Below, piece after piece: positions 36,562-47,552 of a stretch of DNA of 64,000 nt. Within the stretch, counting starts at the first letter, position 1, and every line of letters begins with the position of its first letter. The notes beneath the pieces were generated by a model, which saw only the letters and a list, made by a program, of their open reading frames with translations, was not told where the DNA came from and searched no databases. The stretch lies in the NCBI RefSeq assembly GCF_000522505.1, contig NZ_AZMV01000004.1, positions 62,001 through 126,000 of the forward strand, read 5' to 3'. Made by a program: the position numbers and the translations under genes. Source of the stretch: Bifidobacterium moukalabense DSM 27321 (lineage in GTDB: Bacteria; Actinomycetota; Actinomycetes; Actinomycetales; Bifidobacteriaceae).

Positions 36562-37906
36562 ATGAATGCACCTCAAGAGACCCTGTGGCCGGCACCGTTC
36601 GCCGGCAAGCCCCTGAACGCCACCGTGGTGGTGCCGGGCAGCAAATCACTGTCGAATCGTTATCTCATCCTTGCCGCGCTAGGGCATGAACCCGTCCGCC
36701 TGGCCGGCTTGCTGCGCTCGCGGGACACTGAGTTGATGATGGACGCGTTGCGTGCGCTTGGCGTACGTTGCGAGATCGATGCCGCTACCGATACCACGGT
36801 TACGGTTGTTCCGCCTGCGGATGGCCGGTTCCGAGGCAATACAAAAGTATTCTGTGGACTCGCAGGTACGGTGATGCGCTTCGTGCCGGGGCTGGCGATG
36901 TTCGCCGACGGTCCCGTCGATTTCGATGGCGACGAGCAGGCCTACGCCCGTCCGATGAAGCCGGTATTGGATGGTTTGCAGCAGTTAGGCGCGACCATTG
37001 AATACCGCGGTGAGGAAGGCCGTCTGCCGTTCACGATCACTCCGCCTGCGCCTGACCCGGCTACGCAGGAGACGCCGAGCGTGGTCCCCATCGATTCGTC
37101 CGGTTCGTCGCAGTTCATCTCCGGCCTGCTGTTGATCGGCTCGCGTGTACCGGGCGGTCTGGAGCTACATCATACGGGGGAGAAGACGCCAAGTCTGCCG
37201 CATATCCGTATGACGGTCGCCGATCTTCAGGGTTCCGGCGTGGACGTTCAGGCCGACGAAGAGGCCCGCGTATGGGCGGTACGGCCCGGTGCCGTGCAGT
37301 TGCCGGATGCCGTGACCGTCGAACCCGATCTGTCGAATGCAGCGCCGTTCCTTGGCGCGGCATTGATCGCCGGAGGGACCGTACGCGTGCCCCGTTGGCC
37401 GGAAACCACCACTCAGCCGGGCGGATTGCTGCCGGGCTATCTCGGGCATATGGGTGCCAAGGTGTCGTTCCCGAAGGAGAATGGCATTCGCTATTGTGAG
37501 GTGACCGGTGACGGCCATATCAACGGCCTGGGTGATTTCGACCTGACCGCCGCCGGCGAAATCGCACCGTCGCTCGCCGCCGTGTTGATGTTTGCCGACA
37601 AACCGACCCGTATGCTGGGCATCGGCCATCTGCGCGGCCACGAAACGAACCGGCTCGAGGCGTTGGTCAACGAGATCACACGCGTCGGGGGGAGAGGCGA
37701 GGGAGCTGCCCGACGGATTGGAGATCACGCCGGCGCCTGCTGAGGCTCTCAAGCCGGCCATCATGGAAACCTATGCCGATCACCGTATGGCCACGTTTGC
37801 GGCGATGCTGGGACTGCGCATCGGTGGCATCGAGGTCAGGAATGTCGCCACTACGGCGAAGACACTGCCGGACTTCGTACATATGTGGAATGGCATGCTC
37901 GGCTGA
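36562..37906 (+). pseudogene. aroA: 3-phosphoshikimate 1-carboxyvinyltransferase, frameshifted at a G6 run
   Basis: Starts MNAPQETLWPAPFAGKPLNA. GSKSLSNRYLILAALG binds the substrates and CGLAGTVMRFVPGLA is the second signature. At 37686-37691 a run of six G shifts the frame after ITRVGG; one G fewer restores EARELPDGLEITPAPAEALK and the catalytic-site ETYADHRMATFAAML, ending at 37906 (447 residues). As written, translation ends at 37743 without the ADHRMA block, so EPSP synthase would be inactive. AroA makes EPSP for chorismate. Either a true lesion, slippage, or a sequencing error in a homopolymer. Confidence 0.85.
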
Positions 37907-37950
37907 CGGCCGGTGGCATCCGGCATCGGACAATGCGATGATGCGATGCA

Positions 37951-37998
37951 AAAAGGGAATCCCTCCCGAACTGAATGGTTCGGGAGGGATTCCCTTTT
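37951..37998. terminator. Bidirectional terminator between aroA and ackA
   Basis: A perfect 21-bp stem begins AAAAGGGAATCCCTCCCGAA, with loop TGAATG, A run on one side and T run on the other, between convergent genes. Confidence 0.92.
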
Positions 37999-38026
37999 GT
38001 CGTTCTTAGCTAGCGCCTCAACGATC

Positions 38027-39256
38027 TCACTTGGAGAAGGTGTTGCCGTAGGTGTCCTTGCCGGCCTCGGCGATGGCGGCGGACTTGCGGGCGATGGCCA
38101 GTTCCTCGTTGGTCGGGATGACGCAGATGGTGATTGCGGAATCCGGGGTGGAGATGATACGCGGCTCCTTGGAGCGGGTCGCGTTCTTCTCCTCGTCCAG
38201 CTTAACACCGAACGGAGCGAGCTTGTCGCATACCATCTTGCGTACGATGTCGTCATTCTCTCCGACACCTGCGGTGAAGGTGATCACGTCCACGCCACCC
38301 ATCTGGGCGGTGTAGTTGCCGATGTAGCCGACGATGCGGTGCACATAGACGTCGAGTGCCAGCTTGGCATCCTCGTTGCCTTCGGCGATCAGACGATGCA
38401 CTTCGCGCAGATCGCCGTAGCCGGTCATGCCCATCATGCCGGAACGCTTGTTGAACAGGGCGTCCAGCTCGTCCACGTTCATGTGGGCGTTGCGGATCAG
38501 GTGGAAGACGACGGCCGGATCGATGTCACCGGTACGGCCACCCATCATGAGACCTTCCAGCGGGGTCAGACCCATGGATGTCTCGACCGGCTTGCCGGAG
38601 ATCTCGGCGGAGGCGGAAGCACCGTTGCCGATGTGCAGCACGATCTGCTTCAGGCCTTCGGCGGGCTTGCCGATGACGGACGGCACCACGGAGGAGATGA
38701 ATTCGTGGGAGGTGCCGTGGGCGCCGTAACGGCGGATGTGGTACTGGTCGGCGATCTCCTTGTTCAGCGCGTAGGTGCTGGCGGCCTTCGGCAGCTGGAA
38801 GAAGAAGGAGGAATCGAACACAAAGATCTGCGGAACGTCCGGCAGCAGGGAGCGCATGACTTCGGCGCCCTTGGCCTCCGGGCCGTTGTGCAGCGGAGCG
38901 AGCACGGCAAGATCCTTGACCTGGTTGATGGTCTTGTCGGTGACCAGAGCCGGATCCGGGAAGAGGGAGCCTCCCTGAACGACACGATGGCCGACGGCGA
39001 CGATGCCGGCTTCGGCCAGCTTCGGACCGAACTCATCGAAGAAGCCGAGCACGCGCCTCAGGCCCTGCTCGTGGTCGTGGATCGGCTCCTCCAGCTCATG
39101 CTTCTCACCGTTGAACTCGTGCTTGTAGTGGCCGTCAACCGGCTCGCCGATCTTCTCGACCAGGCCGGAAGCAATACCTTCACCGGTTTCAAGATCAACC
39201 AGCTGATACTTGATAGAGCTGGAACCGGAATTGATGACAAGGACGGTTTTCGCCAT
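38027..39256 (-). CDS. ackA: Acetate kinase
   Basis: 409 residues. MAKTVLVINSGSSSIKYQLV has the N-terminal ASKHA phosphate-1 motif (NSGSSS). GNGASASAEISGKPVETSMG and MMGGRTGDIDPAVVFHLIRN are the acetate-kinase signature, with ITFTAGVGENDDIVRK at the adenosine site. It makes ATP from acetyl-phosphate, the payoff of the bifid shunt. ATG 39256 has GGAGG upstream (AGGATGCCC spacing). It sits downstream of pta (89 bases), on the same strand as pta and xfp. Confidence 0.96.
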   Translation of the reverse strand: MAKTVLVINSGSSSIKYQLVDLETGEGIASGLVEKIGEPVDGHYKHEFNGEKHELEEPIHDHEQGLRRVLGFFDEFGPKLAEAGIVAVGHRVVQGGSLFPDPALVTDKTINQVKDLAVLAPLHNGPEAKGAEVMRSLLPDVPQIFVFDSSFFFQLPKAASTYALNKEIADQYHIRRYGAHGTSHEFISSVVPSVIGKPAEGLKQIVLHIGNGASASAEISGKPVETSMGLTPLEGLMMGGRTGDIDPAVVFHLIRNAHMNVDELDALFNKRSGMMGMTGYGDLREVHRLIAEGNEDAKLALDVYVHRIVGYIGNYTAQMGGVDVITFTAGVGENDDIVRKMVCDKLAPFGVKLDEEKNATRSKEPRIISTPDSAITICVIPTNEELAIARKSAAIAEAGKDTYGNTFSK

Positions 39257-39345
39257 TGTGGGCATCCTCCATGTGTTAATCGATGTGCCGCTTGCGCGAC
39301 TTTCCAAAACCTTAGATTACTCGCTGCTTGCTACAAAATGCCGGT

Positions 39346-41016
39346 TTACTGGGCCTCGATGGCCGTCAATGCGACCGTGTTGATGATGTCCTGCACTGTC
39401 GCGCCTCGGCTCAGGTCATTGACCGGGCGATTCAGGCCCTGCAGCACCGGGCCGACCGCCACGGCGCCGGACGAGCGTTGCACGGCCTTGTATCCGATGT
39501 TGCCCGCGCACAGATCCGGGAACACGAACACATTGACATGGCCTGCGACCGGATTGCCCTTGGCCTTGGCGGCCGCCACGACCGGCGACCATGCGGCATC
39601 GAACTGGATGGAACCGACCACGGCAAGATCGGGAGCCTTCTCCTTGACGATTGCGGTGGCCTCTTCGACCAGATCGACGTCCGGTCCCTTGCCCGAACCG
39701 AGTGTGGAGTAGGAAAGCATGCCGACCTTCGGATCCAGTCCGAACGCTTTGGCGGTCTCGGCGGACTGGATGGCGATTTCGGCCAGTTGTTCGGCATTTG
39801 GATTCAGATTGATGGCGCAGTCGGAGAATACGGCCACATGGTCCTTGAAGCACATAAGGAACGCGCCGGAGACCAGTGAGGTGCCCGGCTTGGTCTTGAT
39901 GACCTGCAATGCCGGGCGTACCGTATTGGCGGTGGAATTCACGGAACCGGACACCAGACCGTCGGCCATACCGAGCACCACGAGCATGGTGCCGAAATAG
40001 CTGGCGTCGGTCAGCTGCTTGCGTGCCTGTTCTTCGGTCATGCCCTTCTTGGCGCGCAGCTCGCACAGCTTGGCGACCATGGGGGCGAGCACTTGCTCGT
40101 CATCCATGGCCTGGAACTTCGCCTTGCCTAGGGCTCTCAGGTCCAATTCCTCGCCTCGGGCCAGGATCGCGTTTTCATCGCCGACGATGATCAGGTCGAC
40201 AACGTCGCGTTCCAGCAGATAGTCGGCCGCTTTGAGGATGCGGTCCTCTTCGCCTTCCGGCAGTACGATGGTCTTCCTATCGCCCTTCGCCTTGCCCAGC
40301 AGGCTGTACTGGAAGGCGTAAGGCGTGGTTGGCGCTTCGAACGGTGCGTCAAGCGCCGTCAGAAGGTCAGCGGTGTCGACGTTGAAGGAGAACGCTTCGG
40401 AGGCTTTTTCGACGGCGCCATCCTCACTGAAATCGACTGCGGGAAGCGTCCATACGGGAACCGGATAATTCGCGAATTCAGTATGCAGGGCCTCCGGCTG
40501 GTCGCCCTTGCACCCGGTGATGAACACGCCGACGACCCTGGTGCCGGCCTCTTCGATGGTGGCGGTGGAGGCCTCGACGGTAAGCCTCACCTGTTCCGGA
40601 GTACGGTTGATGGTGCAGACGGCCAAAAGAACAGGGGATTTCAGGTCGGCGGCGACATCGGCATTGAAGGCGAAGAGAGCGGGATCGTTGACGGGGGATT
40701 TATCGGTGCCGACGATGACCACGGCATCGGGCTGTGCCGCCTCGATGGCTTCGGTGTATGCAGCGACGATATCAGCACGGGAACCCGCCTTGTCTTCACG
40801 TGCGCGGCGAGGGCAGACGCCGACGGACTGTTCGCGGGTCAGACCGGCATTGCTGGCTTCAAGCAATGTGTCGGTGAAGGTGTCCTTACGGCATACGGCT
40901 GGGCGGAACACCGCGGTTTTCTTGGTGGAAGCCAGTGCTTTGACGACTCCCAAAGCCACGGCGTTGCGGCCGTTCGCTGCTTCAGGGCTGATGATGGTGA
41001 CGCTGGTAAGACTCAC
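39346..41016 (-). CDS. pta: Phosphate acetyltransferase
   Basis: 556 residues. The N-terminal DRTGG/P-loop-like domain (to about 225) is reduced (SVTIISPEAANGRNAVALGV), followed by the PTA_PTB catalytic domain with KTIVLPEGEEDRILKAADYL, a GTMLVVLGMADGLVSG block and PDLCAGNIGYKAVQRSSGAV. It interconverts acetyl-CoA and acetyl-phosphate. The start is the GTG at 41016, which has AGGAGA 5 bases upstream; in-frame ATGs at 41058, 41046 and 41040 lack such a box. Confidence 0.94.
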   Translation of the reverse strand: MSLTSVTIISPEAANGRNAVALGVVKALASTKKTAVFRPAVCRKDTFTDTLLEASNAGLTREQSVGVCPRRAREDKAGSRADIVAAYTEAIEAAQPDAVVIVGTDKSPVNDPALFAFNADVAADLKSPVLLAVCTINRTPEQVRLTVEASTATIEEAGTRVVGVFITGCKGDQPEALHTEFANYPVPVWTLPAVDFSEDGAVEKASEAFSFNVDTADLLTALDAPFEAPTTPYAFQYSLLGKAKGDRKTIVLPEGEEDRILKAADYLLERDVVDLIIVGDENAILARGEELDLRALGKAKFQAMDDEQVLAPMVAKLCELRAKKGMTEEQARKQLTDASYFGTMLVVLGMADGLVSGSVNSTANTVRPALQVIKTKPGTSLVSGAFLMCFKDHVAVFSDCAINLNPNAEQLAEIAIQSAETAKAFGLDPKVGMLSYSTLGSGKGPDVDLVEEATAIVKEKAPDLAVVGSIQFDAAWSPVVAAAKAKGNPVAGHVNVFVFPDLCAGNIGYKAVQRSSGAVAVGPVLQGLNRPVNDLSRGATVQDIINTVALTAIEAQ

Positions 41017-41151
41017 GGTGTCTCCTGTTCCTTTATTCATGTGCATGGGTGACTGCATTGTTCACACCATCAGCAATTGTAATGCGTGAACGGCCATGAG
41101 CGCACCTATGTGATTCGGGGGTGTTGAGGCCTATCTTACGTGCATAATGTA

Positions 41152-41184
41152 AAGACCCCGAGAGAAATATTCCCTCGGGGTCTT
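41152..41184 (-). terminator. Terminator of xfp
   Basis: AAGACCCCGAG pairs with CTCGGGGTCTT (11 bp, 11-base loop), 30 bases after the xfp stop, ending in T residues on the minus strand. Confidence 0.88.
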
Positions 41185-41214
41185 ATTCAAGCAATCAGGC
41201 GGTAATGCCTAGGC

Positions 41215-43692
41215 TCACTCGTTATCGCCGGCAGTTGCGGCGGTAGCGGAGACAGCACCCTGCTTGTTGGTGTTAACGCCGGAGTACACCCAGTCGGTGT
41301 AATCCGGGTGATCGTAGCCGTTGTCGACTGCGAACTGGAAAGCTTCCTTGCGGAAGGCCTCGAGCTCGTTGATCTTATCGGCGTACTTGTCAGCGTCGAT
41401 CATGCGCAGAGCTTCGGCAACGAGCTCGTAGCGATCGATGTTGTTCACGCGCACCATGTCGTACGGGGTGGTGGTGGAGCCCTGCTCCTCGTAGCCGTGG
41501 ACGTTGAAGTTGTCGTGGTTCGGGCGATCGTAGATCAGACCACGCACGTCGCGGGCATAGGAGTGATAGGCGAACAGGACCGGCTTGTCCTCGGTGAACA
41601 GGTCAGCGAAGTCGGCGTCGGAGATGGCTTCGTCATTCTCCTTGGTGGACTGCAGCTTGACCAGATCCACGACGTTGACGACCTTGAACTTGATGCCCAT
41701 GGCATCGAGCTTGTCGGCAGCGGCCATGATCTCCTGAGCCGGGACATCGCCAGCGGAGGCGAGCACGATCTGCGCTTCGTCGTTGGACTTGGCGGTGGAG
41801 GCCCACTCCCACTCGGCGGCACCCTTCTCGAGTTCGGCGCGAGCTTCGTCCAGGGTCAGCCAGGTGGCGGCCGGCTGCTTGCCGGCGATGATGGCGTTGA
41901 TCATGTCGGTGGACTTGTAGCACTTCTCAGCCACAGCGAGCAGCATGTTGGAATCCACCGGGAAGTAGATACCGATCACGTGATCGTTGTTGAAGCACTT
42001 GTTCAGCAGGACGGAGGTGACACCCGGATCCTGGTGGGAGAAGCCGTTGTGATCCTGACGCCACACATGGGAGGAGACGAGCAGGTTCATGGAGGAGATC
42101 GGCTTGCGCCACGGGATCTCACGGACGGTGGCCTCGAGCCACTTGGCGTGCTGGTTCAGCATGGAGTCGATCACGTGCACGAAGGACTCGTAGGAGCTCC
42201 AGATGCCGTGACGGCCGGTGAGCAGGTAGGCCTCGAGGAAGCCTTCCATCTGGTGCTCGGAGAGCTGCTCGGTGACCTGGCCGGTGACAGCCATGTGCTC
42301 ATCAACCTGAGCGGACAGGTAGCCGGCGTCCCACTGCTTGTTGGTGACGTCGTATGCGGCCTGCAGACGGTTGGAAGCGGTCTCGTCCGGTCCGAAGATG
42401 CGGAAGGAGTCCGGGTTGTTCTTGATGATGTCGCGGGTGTAGACGCCCAGACGACGGGTGGCTTCGAGCTGGCCCCAGCCGTGGCCGTACTCGGCGACTT
42501 CCTTGACCTCGTAGTCCTCGAGGGCCGGCAGGTTCAGCTCTTCGCGGATGCGGCCACCGTTGGCGTTCGGGTTCTCGCCGATGCGCAGTTCGCCGGTCGG
42601 CATGAAGGCGGTGACTTCCGGCTTCACGGCGCCGTTGGCGTCGAACAGCTCTTCCGGCTTGTAGGACTCGAGCCAGTTCTTGAGGACTTCGAAGTGAGCC
42701 TCGGTATCGCGGGCGGAAGCCAGCGGGACCTGGTGGGAACGCCAGGAGCCCTCGGTCTTCTTGCCGTCGATGAACTTCGGGCAGGTCCAGCCCTTCGGGG
42801 TGCGGAAGATGATCATCGGGTAGAACGGACGAGTCATGTCGTCGGTCTGAGCGGCGGCCTTGATGTCGCAGATCTCATCGAAGACGGTCTCGAACAGCTC
42901 GGCGAAACGACGGTGGATCGACAGGTGATCCTCGTTGTCGAAGCCGGCGACGAACTCGTACGGCTCGTAGCCCATGCCGTGGAAGAACTCATGCAGCTCT
43001 TCGTCGGAGATACGGGACAGGATGGTCGGGTTGGCGATCTTGTAGCCGTTGAGGTGCAGGATCGGCAGCACGATGCCATCGGTGCGCGGGTTGACGAGCT
43101 TGTTGGACTGCCAGCCGGTGGCCAGCGGGCCGGTTTCGGCTTCGCCGTCGCCGACGATGGCCGGAACGAACAGGCTCGGGTTGTTCATCACAGCGCCGTA
43201 GGCGTGGGACAGGGCGTAACCCAGCTCGCCACCTTCGTGGATGGAGCCCGGGGTCTCCGGAGCGTAGTGGGACGGGATGCCGCCCGGGTAGGAGAACTGG
43301 CGGAAGAACTTCTGCAGGCCAGCTTCGTCCTTGGTGATGTTCGGGAAGTACTCGGTGTAGGTGCCGTCCAGGTAGGACTGAGCGGTACCAGCCGGGCCGC
43401 CGTGGCCCGGGCCCATGATGATCACGGTGTTCTGCTGGTGATCAGCGATGAGACGGTTGATGTGGCCGATGAGGAAGTTCAGGCCCGGGGTGGTGCCCCA
43501 GTGACCGACCAGACGGTGCTTGACGTCTTCGCGGGTGAAGGGCTCCTTCATCAGCGGGTTGCTACGCAGATAGATCTGGCCGATGGAGAGGTAGTTGGCT
43601 GCACGCCAGTACTTATCCACGCCTTCGATAGCTTCCTCGGAAACCGGAGCATTCAGCTTCTTCCAAGGGGTGCCAATAACAGGACTCGTCAT
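41215..43692 (-). CDS. xfp: Xylulose-5-phosphate/fructose-6-phosphate phosphoketolase
   Basis: 825 residues from ATG 43692 ([20 protein letters not shown]), the length of known bifidobacterial Xfp; an upstream in-frame ATG would add 16 residues. ThDP motif [20 protein letters not shown], phosphate-binding [15 protein letters not shown] and [12 protein letters not shown] are visible, with the late [13 protein letters not shown] block. It splits F6P or X5P to acetyl-phosphate and E4P or G3P, the key step of the bifid shunt. Two AGGAG boxes (tandem GGAGTAC) precede the start; codon use looks highly optimised. Confidence 0.97.
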   Translation of the reverse strand: MTSPVIGTPWKKLNAPVSEEAIEGVDKYWRAANYLSIGQIYLRSNPLMKEPFTREDVKHRLVGHWGTTPGLNFLIGHINRLIADHQQNTVIIMGPGHGGPAGTAQSYLDGTYTEYFPNITKDEAGLQKFFRQFSYPGGIPSHYAPETPGSIHEGGELGYALSHAYGAVMNNPSLFVPAIVGDGEAETGPLATGWQSNKLVNPRTDGIVLPILHLNGYKIANPTILSRISDEELHEFFHGMGYEPYEFVAGFDNEDHLSIHRRFAELFETVFDEICDIKAAAQTDDMTRPFYPMIIFRTPKGWTCPKFIDGKKTEGSWRSHQVPLASARDTEAHFEVLKNWLESYKPEELFDANGAVKPEVTAFMPTGELRIGENPNANGGRIREELNLPALEDYEVKEVAEYGHGWGQLEATRRLGVYTRDIIKNNPDSFRIFGPDETASNRLQAAYDVTNKQWDAGYLSAQVDEHMAVTGQVTEQLSEHQMEGFLEAYLLTGRHGIWSSYESFVHVIDSMLNQHAKWLEATVREIPWRKPISSMNLLVSSHVWRQDHNGFSHQDPGVTSVLLNKCFNNDHVIGIYFPVDSNMLLAVAEKCYKSTDMINAIIAGKQPAATWLTLDEARAELEKGAAEWEWASTAKSNDEAQIVLASAGDVPAQEIMAAADKLDAMGIKFKVVNVVDLVKLQSTKENDEAISDADFADLFTEDKPVLFAYHSYARDVRGLIYDRPNHDNFNVHGYEEQGSTTTPYDMVRVNNIDRYELVAEALRMIDADKYADKINELEAFRKEAFQFAVDNGYDHPDYTDWVYSGVNTNKQGAVSATAATAGDNE

Positions 43693-44148
43693 GTGTACTC
43701 CTGTACTCCTGCACTGTGTTGTGCGATTGTTTATTTTCATTAGGTCCTGAACCTCGCAAAACCTTGCGGTTATGCGGTTGGTTCATTCCCAATCACTTGA
43801 GCATATTACGAGCGAGGTGCGACTTTTGGCTGTTTTTTTTGCGACTGTGTGCATAAATGTTGTTATTTTGATACGAACTGAGAGCTTTTATCGGGGCTTT
43901 TGTGCATACTCGCGATGTCATAAAAAGGGGTTATAAATGGCTCAATATCAACGGTTTTTAGCTGGTTTGGGTGCGTGGTCACGTTCGTTTTGCAGTGTTC
44001 ACTCGCGGCGTGTTGAGTCGAACATAGTGAGCAATTGTGAGATTCGTTCACCCTGTGTTTACAGCGTTTCCAATGTCGCCTAGCATCGCCACAATGGAGC
44101 CATTACTATTGTCGGTCTCTGTTTACCTCGTATCCAAGGGAGAGTGTT
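43693..44148. promoter_or_regulatory. Long AT-rich divergent promoter region of xfp and guaA
   Basis: About 450 bases with no credible gene; a 62-codon minus-strand frame lacks support. The stretch is far AT-richer than flanking genes, with runs such as TTTTTTTT near 43,835. It must hold the strong xfp promoter and the guaA promoter, but exact -35/-10 boxes cannot be fixed by eye. Confidence 0.5.
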
Positions 44149-45711
44149 ATGGCGACAGGTCCTGTGCTCGTTGTTGATTTCGGAGCCCAGTACGCCCAGC
44201 TGATCGCACGTCGCGTGCGTGAGGCCAATGTCTATTCGGAACTCGTGCCGCATTCCATGCCGGTCGATGAGATGCTGGCCAAGGATCCGCAGGCCATCAT
44301 CCTTTCCGGCGGCCCGGCCTCGGTGTTCGAACCCGGTGCCCCGCGTGTGGACAGGAAGCTGTTCGAGGCGGGTGTCCCCGTACTCGGTATCTGCTACGGC
44401 TTCCAGGCCATGGCCTATGCGTTGGGAGCGGATGTCGACAAGGCGGCCTTGGGCGAATACGGCAAGACCGAAACCACCATTGATGAGGCCGAAGGCCTGC
44501 TCGAAGGCTCCCCAGCCGAACAGAACACCTGGATGAGCCATGGGGTGGCAGTCAAGACCGCTCCGGAGGGCTTCGAAGTGCTGGCGCACACTGAGGGTGC
44601 CCCCGTCGCCGCAATGCAGGACGAATCCCGCAAACTGTACGGCGTGCAGTGGCATCCGGAAGTCAAGCACACCCCGATGGGGCAGCGCCTCATCGAGACC
44701 TTCCTGCACAAGTGCGCCGGTCTGCAGAACAATTGGGATGCCTCCGGCATCATCGAGGATCAGGTGAAGAAGATTCGCGAGAAGGTCGGCGACGCCCAAG
44801 TGATCTGCGGTCTGTCCGGCGGTGTGGATTCCGCCGTCGCCGCGGCGCTGGTGCATAAGGCCATCGGCGACCAGCTCACCTGCGTGTTCGTGGATCACGG
44901 TCTGCTGCGTAAGGGCGAGGCCGAGCAGGTCAGGCACGATTTCGTCGAGGCCACGGGTATCAAGCTCATCGCGGTTGACGCTTCCGAGGACTTCCTCACC
45001 GCGCTGAAGGGCGTGAGCGAGCCGGAGAAGAAGCGCAAGATCATCGGCGAGAAGTTCATTCGCACCTTCGAAAAGGCGCAGCGTCAGGTCATCGAAGAGG
45101 CGGGCGCTTCCGGCAAGGAGGTCAAGTTCCTCGTACAGGGCACCCTCTACCCGGATGTCGTGGAATCCGGTGGTGGCGATGGTGCAGCCAACATCAAGTC
45201 GCACCACAATGTGGGCGGTCTGCCGGACGACATCAAGTTCCAGCTTGTCGAGCCGCTGCGCACCCTGTTCAAGGACGAGGTTCGCGCCATCGGCACCGAG
45301 CTCGGCCTGCCCGACGAGATCGTCTGGCGTCAGCCGTTCCCGGGCCCGGGTCTGGGCATCCGCATCATCGGTGAAATCACCAAGGAGCGTCTGGACCTGC
45401 TGCGCGAGGCCGACGCCATCGCCCGCGAGGAACTGTCGAAGGCCGGTCTCGACCGTGACATCTGGCAGTGCCCGGTCGTGCTCCTCGCCGACGTGCATTC
45501 CGTGGGCGTGCAGGGCGACGAGCGTACTTACGGTTCGCCGATCGTGCTGCGCCCGGTGTCTTCCGAAGACGCCATGACCGCCGACTGGTCGCGCATTCCG
45601 TACGACGTGCTGGCCACCATCTCGACGCGCATCACCAACGAATGCCGCCAGATTAACCGCGTGGTGCTCGACTGCACCTCCAAGCCGCCGGCGACCATCG
45701 AGTGGGAATAA
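44149..45711 (+). CDS. guaA: GMP synthase (glutamine-hydrolysing)
   Basis: 520 residues. The class I glutamine amidotransferase domain has nucleophile C in [11 protein letters not shown] and the H/E pair in [11 protein letters not shown]. The ATP-pyrophosphatase domain has [16 protein letters not shown]. The dimerisation domain ends [16 protein letters not shown]. It aminates XMP to GMP. The final 18 bases, ACCATCGAGTGGGAATAA, recur at 55322-55339 and form the left end of a genomic island, so the stop codon is supplied by the att site. AGGGAGAG precedes the ATG. Confidence 0.97.
   Translation: MATGPVLVVDFGAQYAQLIARRVREANVYSELVPHSMPVDEMLAKDPQAIILSGGPASVFEPGAPRVDRKLFEAGVPVLGICYGFQAMAYALGADVDKAALGEYGKTETTIDEAEGLLEGSPAEQNTWMSHGVAVKTAPEGFEVLAHTEGAPVAAMQDESRKLYGVQWHPEVKHTPMGQRLIETFLHKCAGLQNNWDASGIIEDQVKKIREKVGDAQVICGLSGGVDSAVAAALVHKAIGDQLTCVFVDHGLLRKGEAEQVRHDFVEATGIKLIAVDASEDFLTALKGVSEPEKKRKIIGEKFIRTFEKAQRQVIEEAGASGKEVKFLVQGTLYPDVVESGGGDGAANIKSHHNVGGLPDDIKFQLVEPLRTLFKDEVRAIGTELGLPDEIVWRQPFPGPGLGIRIIGEITKERLDLLREADAIAREELSKAGLDRDIWQCPVVLLADVHSVGVQGDERTYGSPIVLRPVSSEDAMTADWSRIPYDVLATISTRITNECRQINRVVLDCTSKPPATIEWE
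45694..45711 (+). repeat. attL, 18-bp direct repeat inside guaA
   Basis: ACCATCGAGTGGGAATAA, encoding the last guaA codons and stop. Flanking bases differ from the right copy on both sides, so the identity is exactly 18 bp. Confidence 0.9.
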
Positions 45712-45823
45712 TTTTTAAGGGGCGGCCTGCGATGATTTTGTCCCGCTGAGTACCGACGAGTGCCGCTGGGTACGCGGTAAGCACCAAACCACCTGCAATT
45801 CGGGTGAATATTCGAGCTGATTC

Positions 45824-45860
45824 AGTCCTCGGCTCTGGAAAGAGTCGAGGACTTTTCTTT
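45824..45860 (+). terminator. Strong intrinsic terminator downstream of guaA, inside the island
   Basis: AGTCCTCG pairs with CGAGGACT, extended by a G-U pair and CTCT/AGAG around a GGAA tetraloop, followed by TTTTCTTT. As it lies inside attL it is island DNA that now ends guaA transcription. Confidence 0.85.
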
Positions 45861-45932
45861 GCCTCCGAACTGGGGATATGCGGCTTCATATTCCCAAGGC
45901 TCGAACGCAGTGATACAGGGCGGCACACAGCG

Positions 45933-46323
45933 TTATATGCACCTTGCAACTACTCCCGAAGTATACGGTGCATTTTTTAGGCCCCATCCCCTGAATGCGT
46001 AGGCAAGCTTCGGGGAGTGCTTGCTCTTGGGGTCGATTGAAAGGCCCATGCCATCCTCAGACGGCTGCAGGCCGTATTCTTCCTCCAACTGCAGGAACAT
46101 GCCGACGAGGTCCGCATAGGACTCCACTTGATAATCCTTGAGCGTGGATTGCGAGACGTCCAGCGCTTTGGTGATGATTTGTGGCAGTAGCTCGGGCTTA
46201 ACGGCACGTATGCCGTTTTTCGTAGTGACGCACGGCACCCTCGGCAGGTAGTTTCTCTGCAAGCTTGCCCTGCGTCATGTGGTGCATTTTACGATAGCGC
46301 TTAATGTTGCCGCCCATGTCCAT
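45933..46323 (-). pseudogene. HTH (Cro/CI-type) regulator of the island, frameshifted
   Basis: From ATG 46323 the frame reads MDMGGNIKRYRKMHHMTQGK, then LAEKLPAEGAVRHYEK, a typical HTH_3 start, and meets a stop soon after. The continuation GIRAVKPELLPQIITKALDV is in the next frame, joined at a run of five A's. The remainder, to the stop at 45933, is the C-terminal domain. The arrangement, divergent from xis-int, is that of an element repressor. Confidence 0.7.
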
Positions 46324-46460
46324 GTACGGCCCCTTTCCGTAGATGAATCGTGCATATTCTAATACCGTACATATCCGTGCTCAACTCTTGACAGTACGTT
46401 TCCGTACGACTGCTTTTCGTATCGCAGTACCGTACAAAAACGTACGTCCAAGGAGAAGTT

Positions 46461-46667
46461 ATGCAACGACAAGCTAAAAGGCCCTGCTTCATGCGGGTCC
46501 AGGAAGTCGTGGAGCGCCTGGGGCCACAAGGCGACCGCCTACGAGATCATCCGCAAGGTGAACCAGGCGACGTCGCCAAGGGCGCCTTCGCCATGAAGGA
46601 GCGCATGCGAAGCGACATCTTCGAGCGTGTATTCTTTCCGGAGGTGGGTGAAGATGCCCGCTCATAA
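46461..46667 (+). pseudogene. Excisionase-like gene, frameshifted
   Basis: AAGGAGAAGTT precedes ATG 46461. Reads MQRQAKRPCFMRVQEVVERL; after that the helix HKATAYEIIRKVNQ is in another frame, and a third frame gives the tail SDIFERVFFPEVGEDARS. The HTH followed by a short wing is that of the small excisionases encoded just before integrases. Its end overlaps the integrase relic by 14 bases. Confidence 0.65.
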
Positions 46668-47551
46668 GAACAAGGATGCCGGAACCTGGCACATGCAGTG
46701 CTACTACAGGGACGCCTGCGCAAACACACCTGGCTCTCCGAGGAGCGGATGATAAGCGGCGAGATCCTGCCGTTCTTCGGGCTTAAACTGATGTGCCTGA
46801 TTAAGCCCGTGGACATCGTCAAGTGGCAGAACGAGCTCATCAACCATGTGGACGCCAAAGGCAACCACTACAAGCCCACATGCCTTCGCACGCTGAACAA
46901 CCAGCTTCAACCACGCCGAATGCTTCTACGGCTTGGAGGGCAACCCGGTAAGATGTGTGGACAGGATCGGCGGGAAGACTACCGACGCGATGAAGTTCTG
47001 AACGAAGGACGAGTACCCGCGTTTCAGCGAGGCCATATCGGACAAGCCATTGAGTTTCTACGCGTTCGAGGTTCTGTACTGGACGGGCATCTGCTACGGC
47101 GAGCTGTTGGCATTAACGCCCGGCGACTTCAATCTAGCGGACTCAACGCCCTCCATCACCAAGTCGTACCAGCGCCTGCAGAGGCGCGATGTTATCACGC
47201 CGTCGAAGACGCCGAACTCCGTGCGTAAGGTGCAGATGCCGAAGTTTCTGCGCGACGAGATGGCCGACTTCATCGCCATGCGCGCGGATCTGGGACCTGA
47301 GGACAGGCGACCAAGTACTACTTGGGCCATGAGCAGAAATGTGGAAGCGAGGCTGTCGACGTGAAGCACATATGCGTGCACGATTTGCGCCATAGCCACG
47401 TTAACCTGCTCATTGGCATGGGGTTCAGTGTGTTGGCAATCGTCGAGCACGTGGGCCACGAGGCTGTGGACATCACTACTGCTACGCACACCTTTTCCTG
47501 ACAAAGCAGCAAGACATGGTAAATGCTCTGGATCGACAGAAGGAGAACTAA
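46654..47551 (+). pseudogene. Tyrosine integrase of the guaA island, decayed
   Basis: Readable in pieces: MPAHKNKDAGTWHMQCYYRD (N-terminal arm-binding start), then after a deletion HTWLSEERMISGEILPFFGL and VDIVKWQNELINHVDAKGNH (core-binding), SFYAFEVLYWTGICYGELLA (box I; the expected R of WTGIR is C), VKHICVHDLRHSHVNLL (HDLRHSH kept) and VLAIVEHVGHEAVDI. At least four frameshifts and an in-frame stop (KF-stop-TKDE) separate the pieces. The reading ends at TAA 47549-47551. This enzyme family would have inserted the island into guaA; it is now inactive. Confidence 0.8.
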
Positions 47552-47552
47552 C

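Noticed and set aside
37913..39712. 599-codon plus-strand open frame opposite ackA/pta
   Set aside because: Crosses a strong terminator and two core genes; shadow.
41308..43743. 811-codon plus-strand open frame opposite xfp
   Set aside because: Shadow of highly biased xfp codons; the minus-strand product is the complete phosphoketolase.
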